Assembly: GCF_022867795.2 (NCBI RefSeq)
Contig: NZ_CP107006.1
Span: 4,588,001 to 4,652,000, forward strand
Length of the DNA: 64,000 nucleotides
Source of the DNA: Chitinophaga horti
GTDB lineage: Bacteria > Bacteroidota > Bacteroidia > Chitinophagales > Chitinophagaceae
Direction of reading: 5' to 3'
The notes beneath the pieces were generated by a model. It worked only from the letters and a program-made list of their open reading frames with translations. It was not told the origin of the DNA and made no database searches. A program made the position numbers and the translations under genes. Below, piece by piece: positions 61,382 to 64,000 of the stretch. Positions within the stretch are counted from its first letter, which is position 1. Every line of letters starts with the position of its first letter.

Positions 61382-62521
61382 TTAATTGGCGATCACCTCG
61401 GAAAGTTTCTTTTCCAGCTCCGCACCGCGGAGGTTCTTAGCAATTATTTTACCGGCAGGATCGATCAGGTAGTTCGTTGGCACGCCGCGAACGCCGTACA
61501 TACGGGCCACGTCGTTGTTCCAGTACTTGAGGTCAGACACGTGCGTCCACTCCCCTATACCGTCTTGTTCGATCGCTTTAAGCCAGGCAGCTTTGTTGCC
61601 TTCCTTATCGAGCGATACACTCAGTACCGTAAAGTTGCGGTCTTTAAATGCGTTGAACGCCTTTACCACGTGCGGGTTCTCCTGGCGGCAAGGGCCACAC
61701 CAGCTGGCCCAGAAGTCGAGCAGGATGTACTTACCGCGAAAGTCAGAGAGCTTGACAGGCTTGTCGTTCACATCGTTCTGTGTAAAATCCGGCGCCTGCT
61801 TACCTTCTACCAACGCTTTTTCCTTATTCATAGACTCTGCAAACTCCCGGCCCGCAACGGTCATGCGCAGTTCGTCGCTCAGGCCGTTGAACAGTGGTTC
61901 AATCACATGCATGTCCATGTTATTCATCACCGACAGTTCTTTTAATGCTACGATGCTGAAGAAAGATTTCGGGTTTGCTTTGATGAACTGCTCCTGCAAG
62001 GCTTTTTTTTCATTGATCGCTGCGCGGAAACGGGTATCCAGTTGTTTACGGAACGCTTCCTCTCCTTTCTGCTCATCGGGCACCGCGTTGAAGTCGCGGT
62101 TGATGCCTGCCATAGCCGAGTCGAACGGGGAGATGAACGCTTTGTAACGGTCATACTCTTTATTAGCCGGAGACGTAATCTTTGCAGCTTCCAGCTTCTC
62201 CTGTCCTACCACCGAAATGTTTCCCTTCTCGAGGTACAGCAGGTGGCGGTCCATGTTCATCATGCCCTGTCCCATTCCTTCGCCGGTATGGTCAAGTACC
62301 ATCATGGCGAGCAGTGGTTGACGTACGTTGCCTTTAAACGTAAACGCGCCATCCTTTAACACTACGGAGTCGAGCGTATTATTGCCGTCTTCGCGTTTAT
62401 CCAGGTACACTTTCGCAGGTGCGTTCAGCTTCCCGATTTTTCCTTTGATCACATATGCCCCGCCCTGTGCAAAAGCCATTAAGGGCGCTGCGCATAATGC
62501 CGTTATCACTAATCTTTTCAT
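61382..62521 (-). CDS. TlpA-family thioredoxin-like protein (DUF4369 + thioredoxin)
   Basis: The 379-residue exported protein (signal MKRLVITALCAAPLMAFAQ) has an N-terminal DUF4369 domain (about 22-130: YVIKGKIGKLNAPAKVYLDK), a helical linker, and a C-terminal thioredoxin domain (about 240-379) with CGPC at 275-278 (LDFWASWCGPCRQENP) and the cis-Pro loop GVRGVPTNYLID. It probably reduces disulfides in the periplasm. It follows the PKD-like lipoprotein gene by 28 bp, a common pairing at the end of Bacteroidota SusC/SusD-type operons. Confidence 0.93.
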   Translation of the reverse strand: MKRLVITALCAAPLMAFAQGGAYVIKGKIGKLNAPAKVYLDKREDGNNTLDSVVLKDGAFTFKGNVRQPLLAMMVLDHTGEGMGQGMMNMDRHLLYLEKGNISVVGQEKLEAAKITSPANKEYDRYKAFISPFDSAMAGINRDFNAVPDEQKGEEAFRKQLDTRFRAAINEKKALQEQFIKANPKSFFSIVALKELSVMNNMDMHVIEPLFNGLSDELRMTVAGREFAESMNKEKALVEGKQAPDFTQNDVNDKPVKLSDFRGKYILLDFWASWCGPCRQENPHVVKAFNAFKDRNFTVLSVSLDKEGNKAAWLKAIEQDGIGEWTHVSDLKYWNNDVARMYGVRGVPTNYLIDPAGKIIAKNLRGAELEKKLSEVIAN

Positions 62522-62549
62522 CTATCTCTCAATTAAGTTTTGCACTGTT

Positions 62550-63959
62550 CTACTCGCGGATCACCACATCTCTCGGACTACCGGGAATGCCTTCTATTTT
62601 CTTGATAAATGCACCGTTACGGCCTGTGCTTACATCGAGGTAAACAACTTCGCCTTGTACACCAACGAGCATCAGGTCGCCGTTGTTCTGTACTTTGATC
62701 ATCGTAATTTCTTTACCGCCGAAGTCATAGTTTAAGGCCCTTATTTCGTCGTTCAGCGGGTTGTAGCGATACACCTTACCTTCAGAGCTGAAGTAGAAGT
62801 CTTTCTCAATACCCTTTGACCATACGGTGTTCGGCTTGATGTAGCCATTCAGCGGAGAGGTGCGAATTTTACGGGCGCGGAATTGGTCGCTGTTGGTAAA
62901 GTTGAGGCTGAAGTAAAGTTCTTTTACTTTTTGACCCGCACTGTCCACGAAAGCGTATAAGTCTTCATCGGAGAAACGCTCCATGTGGATCATGCTCATC
63001 TTCAGGTCTTTTGGATTGAAGAGCGAATCGCGCACGGTGTAAGTCGTATCTACATAAGACCTGCCGGCGAAGCGTACGAATGCTCTACGCGTGTTATCGA
63101 AGCCAAGGATGTAAGACTGTGCTTCCGTCATATTCTCGATCAGCTGAGGTCCTACGTTGTAACGGCCGTTTACCGGTGCGCCAAAGAAGCCGAAGGTGCT
63201 GGCAGTAGGAGCGGTTTCAAACGCGCCAAACCATACCAGGTTATTGATCACCGCCATGAGCGTTCCATCGTTCAGCACTTTATACTTTCCGTTAGAAATA
63301 CTGGTGGGCGTGGTGAAGAAAAACTGTGACAGGTAACGTACACGTGCAAGCGTATTTACATTCAGCTGCACACCGCCATTTTTAGTCGTAAGCCAGTAGT
63401 TAGATACCGAGCCGTTGTTATTATAAAGGCTGCGCATTACCAGTATCTGTTGTGCGCCGGCTGGCAAGTCTTCGCCATGCATCGCTTTATATAGGTCCGC
63501 CTGCACACTACCGTCCGTTTTAACGAAAGAGAAATGTGACTTATCAGCACTTTCGCTCAAGACCAGTACACCTTTGGTGAACTCCGTATTACCCTGAATC
63601 CCGAATTTATAGAAGTACTTCATACCGGTGCTGCTATCGGTCAGGATCATTAAACCGGGATAGTATTTAGAGCCGAAACCGAATACCGTACGAAGTGATT
63701 TACCTTCATACTCATAAGACCTCATTTCGTCGCCTACCAGGACCTTCCAAAGGATGGAGTAGTTAGTCTTCCCGGAGGCCAGCTTTACCACGGGCGTGAT
63801 AATAAGGCTATCGCCTACCAACGCCTGAAAGGTACTATCCGTCAATTGTTCCACGATAGGATCGGGTACGTCTTTATAATCATAGTCGCCCAGATCGCGT
63901 GAGCAGGATGTAAGAAAAAGTGCGACGCCTGCTGCTATGTATACAAATAAATTCTTCAT
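62550..63959 (-). CDS. PKD-like-family lipoprotein
   Basis: The 469-residue protein has a lipoprotein signal (Cys at 19, FLTSCSRDLGDYDYKDV), an Ig-like N-terminal part (about 30-130, ALVGDSLIITPVVKLASG, ILWKVLV) and a propeller-like C-terminal region (e.g. GVLVLSE, WLTTKNGGVQLN, KVYRYNPLNDEIRAL). This matches the PKD-like family lipoproteins that sit behind SusC, SusD and a DUF4843 protein in Bacteroidota. Exact ligand unknown. The operon continues upstream, beyond the window. Confidence 0.85.
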   Translation of the reverse strand: MKNLFVYIAAGVALFLTSCSRDLGDYDYKDVPDPIVEQLTDSTFQALVGDSLIITPVVKLASGKTNYSILWKVLVGDEMRSYEYEGKSLRTVFGFGSKYYPGLMILTDSSTGMKYFYKFGIQGNTEFTKGVLVLSESADKSHFSFVKTDGSVQADLYKAMHGEDLPAGAQQILVMRSLYNNNGSVSNYWLTTKNGGVQLNVNTLARVRYLSQFFFTTPTSISNGKYKVLNDGTLMAVINNLVWFGAFETAPTASTFGFFGAPVNGRYNVGPQLIENMTEAQSYILGFDNTRRAFVRFAGRSYVDTTYTVRDSLFNPKDLKMSMIHMERFSDEDLYAFVDSAGQKVKELYFSLNFTNSDQFRARKIRTSPLNGYIKPNTVWSKGIEKDFYFSSEGKVYRYNPLNDEIRALNYDFGGKEITMIKVQNNGDLMLVGVQGEVVYLDVSTGRNGAFIKKIEGIPGSPRDVVIRE

Positions 63960-63977
63960 GCAAAATGATTTGGTTGA

Positions 63978-64000
63978 TTACATCTGCGGGATAATCCTGT
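63978..64000 (-). CDS. Possible 3' end of the preceding operon gene
   Basis: Read leftward from the window edge, one frame ends with a TAA stop at 63978-63980 (last residues RIIPQM), 18 bp before the start of the PKD-like lipoprotein gene. The spacing fits an upstream operon member, perhaps a DUF4843 lipoprotein, but seven codons cannot prove it. Confidence 0.3.

Overview
The window is a piece of a Bacteroidota chromosome, most likely from a Chitinophaga-like member of the Chitinophagaceae. The evidence is SusC/SusD outer-membrane pairs, a hybrid two-component regulator beside a polysaccharide locus, a 1,111-residue SecA, TlpA/DUF4369 proteins, DUF1080 and ThuA proteins, no clear Shine-Dalgarno sequences, and promoter elements of the Bacteroidota TTTG / TAnnTTTG type. 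No rRNA, tRNA, CRISPR array or intact transposase was seen. The genus is inferred from gene style, not from a database search.

Layout. 1-5236: housekeeping (pheT 5' part, dnaB, a frameshifted MATE exporter, rsmE). 5420-11310: a lone ECF sigma factor, two small unknown genes, an FtsX/MacB-type permease and a secreted tandem-DUF1080 protein. 11661-21846: the six ebo genes, all leftward, but split into eboDEF and eboABC by a rightward NarL-type histidine kinase/response regulator pair and by a repeat-rich 650-bp gap. 22532-22915: a TMEM220-family membrane protein. 22972-36641: a polysaccharide utilisation locus (GH88, SusE-position lipoprotein, SusD, SusC, divergent HTCS regulator, PL8 lyase) that fits a uronic-acid-containing glycan such as hyaluronan or unsulfated chondroitin. 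36971-46143: a leftward seven-gene operon (MFS importer, Gfo/Idh/MocA oxidoreductase, TIM-barrel isomerase/epimerase, cytochrome c, DUF1080, ThuA, and a giant ThuA-PQQ dehydrogenase-PKD-cytochrome c protein), read as periplasmic and cytoplasmic sugar oxidation, probably by a 3-keto-glycoside route. 46623-52882: an unknown lipoprotein, then secA-deoC-SPOR-M20 peptidase with overlapping ends. 53019-57367: a GntR/YtrA-type ABC transporter operon with its promoter and operator visible, carrying a TlpA thioredoxin at its end. 57743-61175: glyA, a sugar nucleotidyltransferase and an FMN oxidoreductase. 61382-64000: a TlpA protein and a PKD-like lipoprotein, the tail of an operon that continues beyond the window.

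Most notable: the split ebo cluster with a possible mobile-element scar and a perfect 20-bp palindrome in front of the inserted two-component system; a SusD carrying a foreign-looking domain of about 130 residues; the operon in which ThuA and cytochrome c domains occur both free and fused; a structured 114-130 bp repeat family placed between convergent genes; and an apparent single-base frameshift in the MATE gene.
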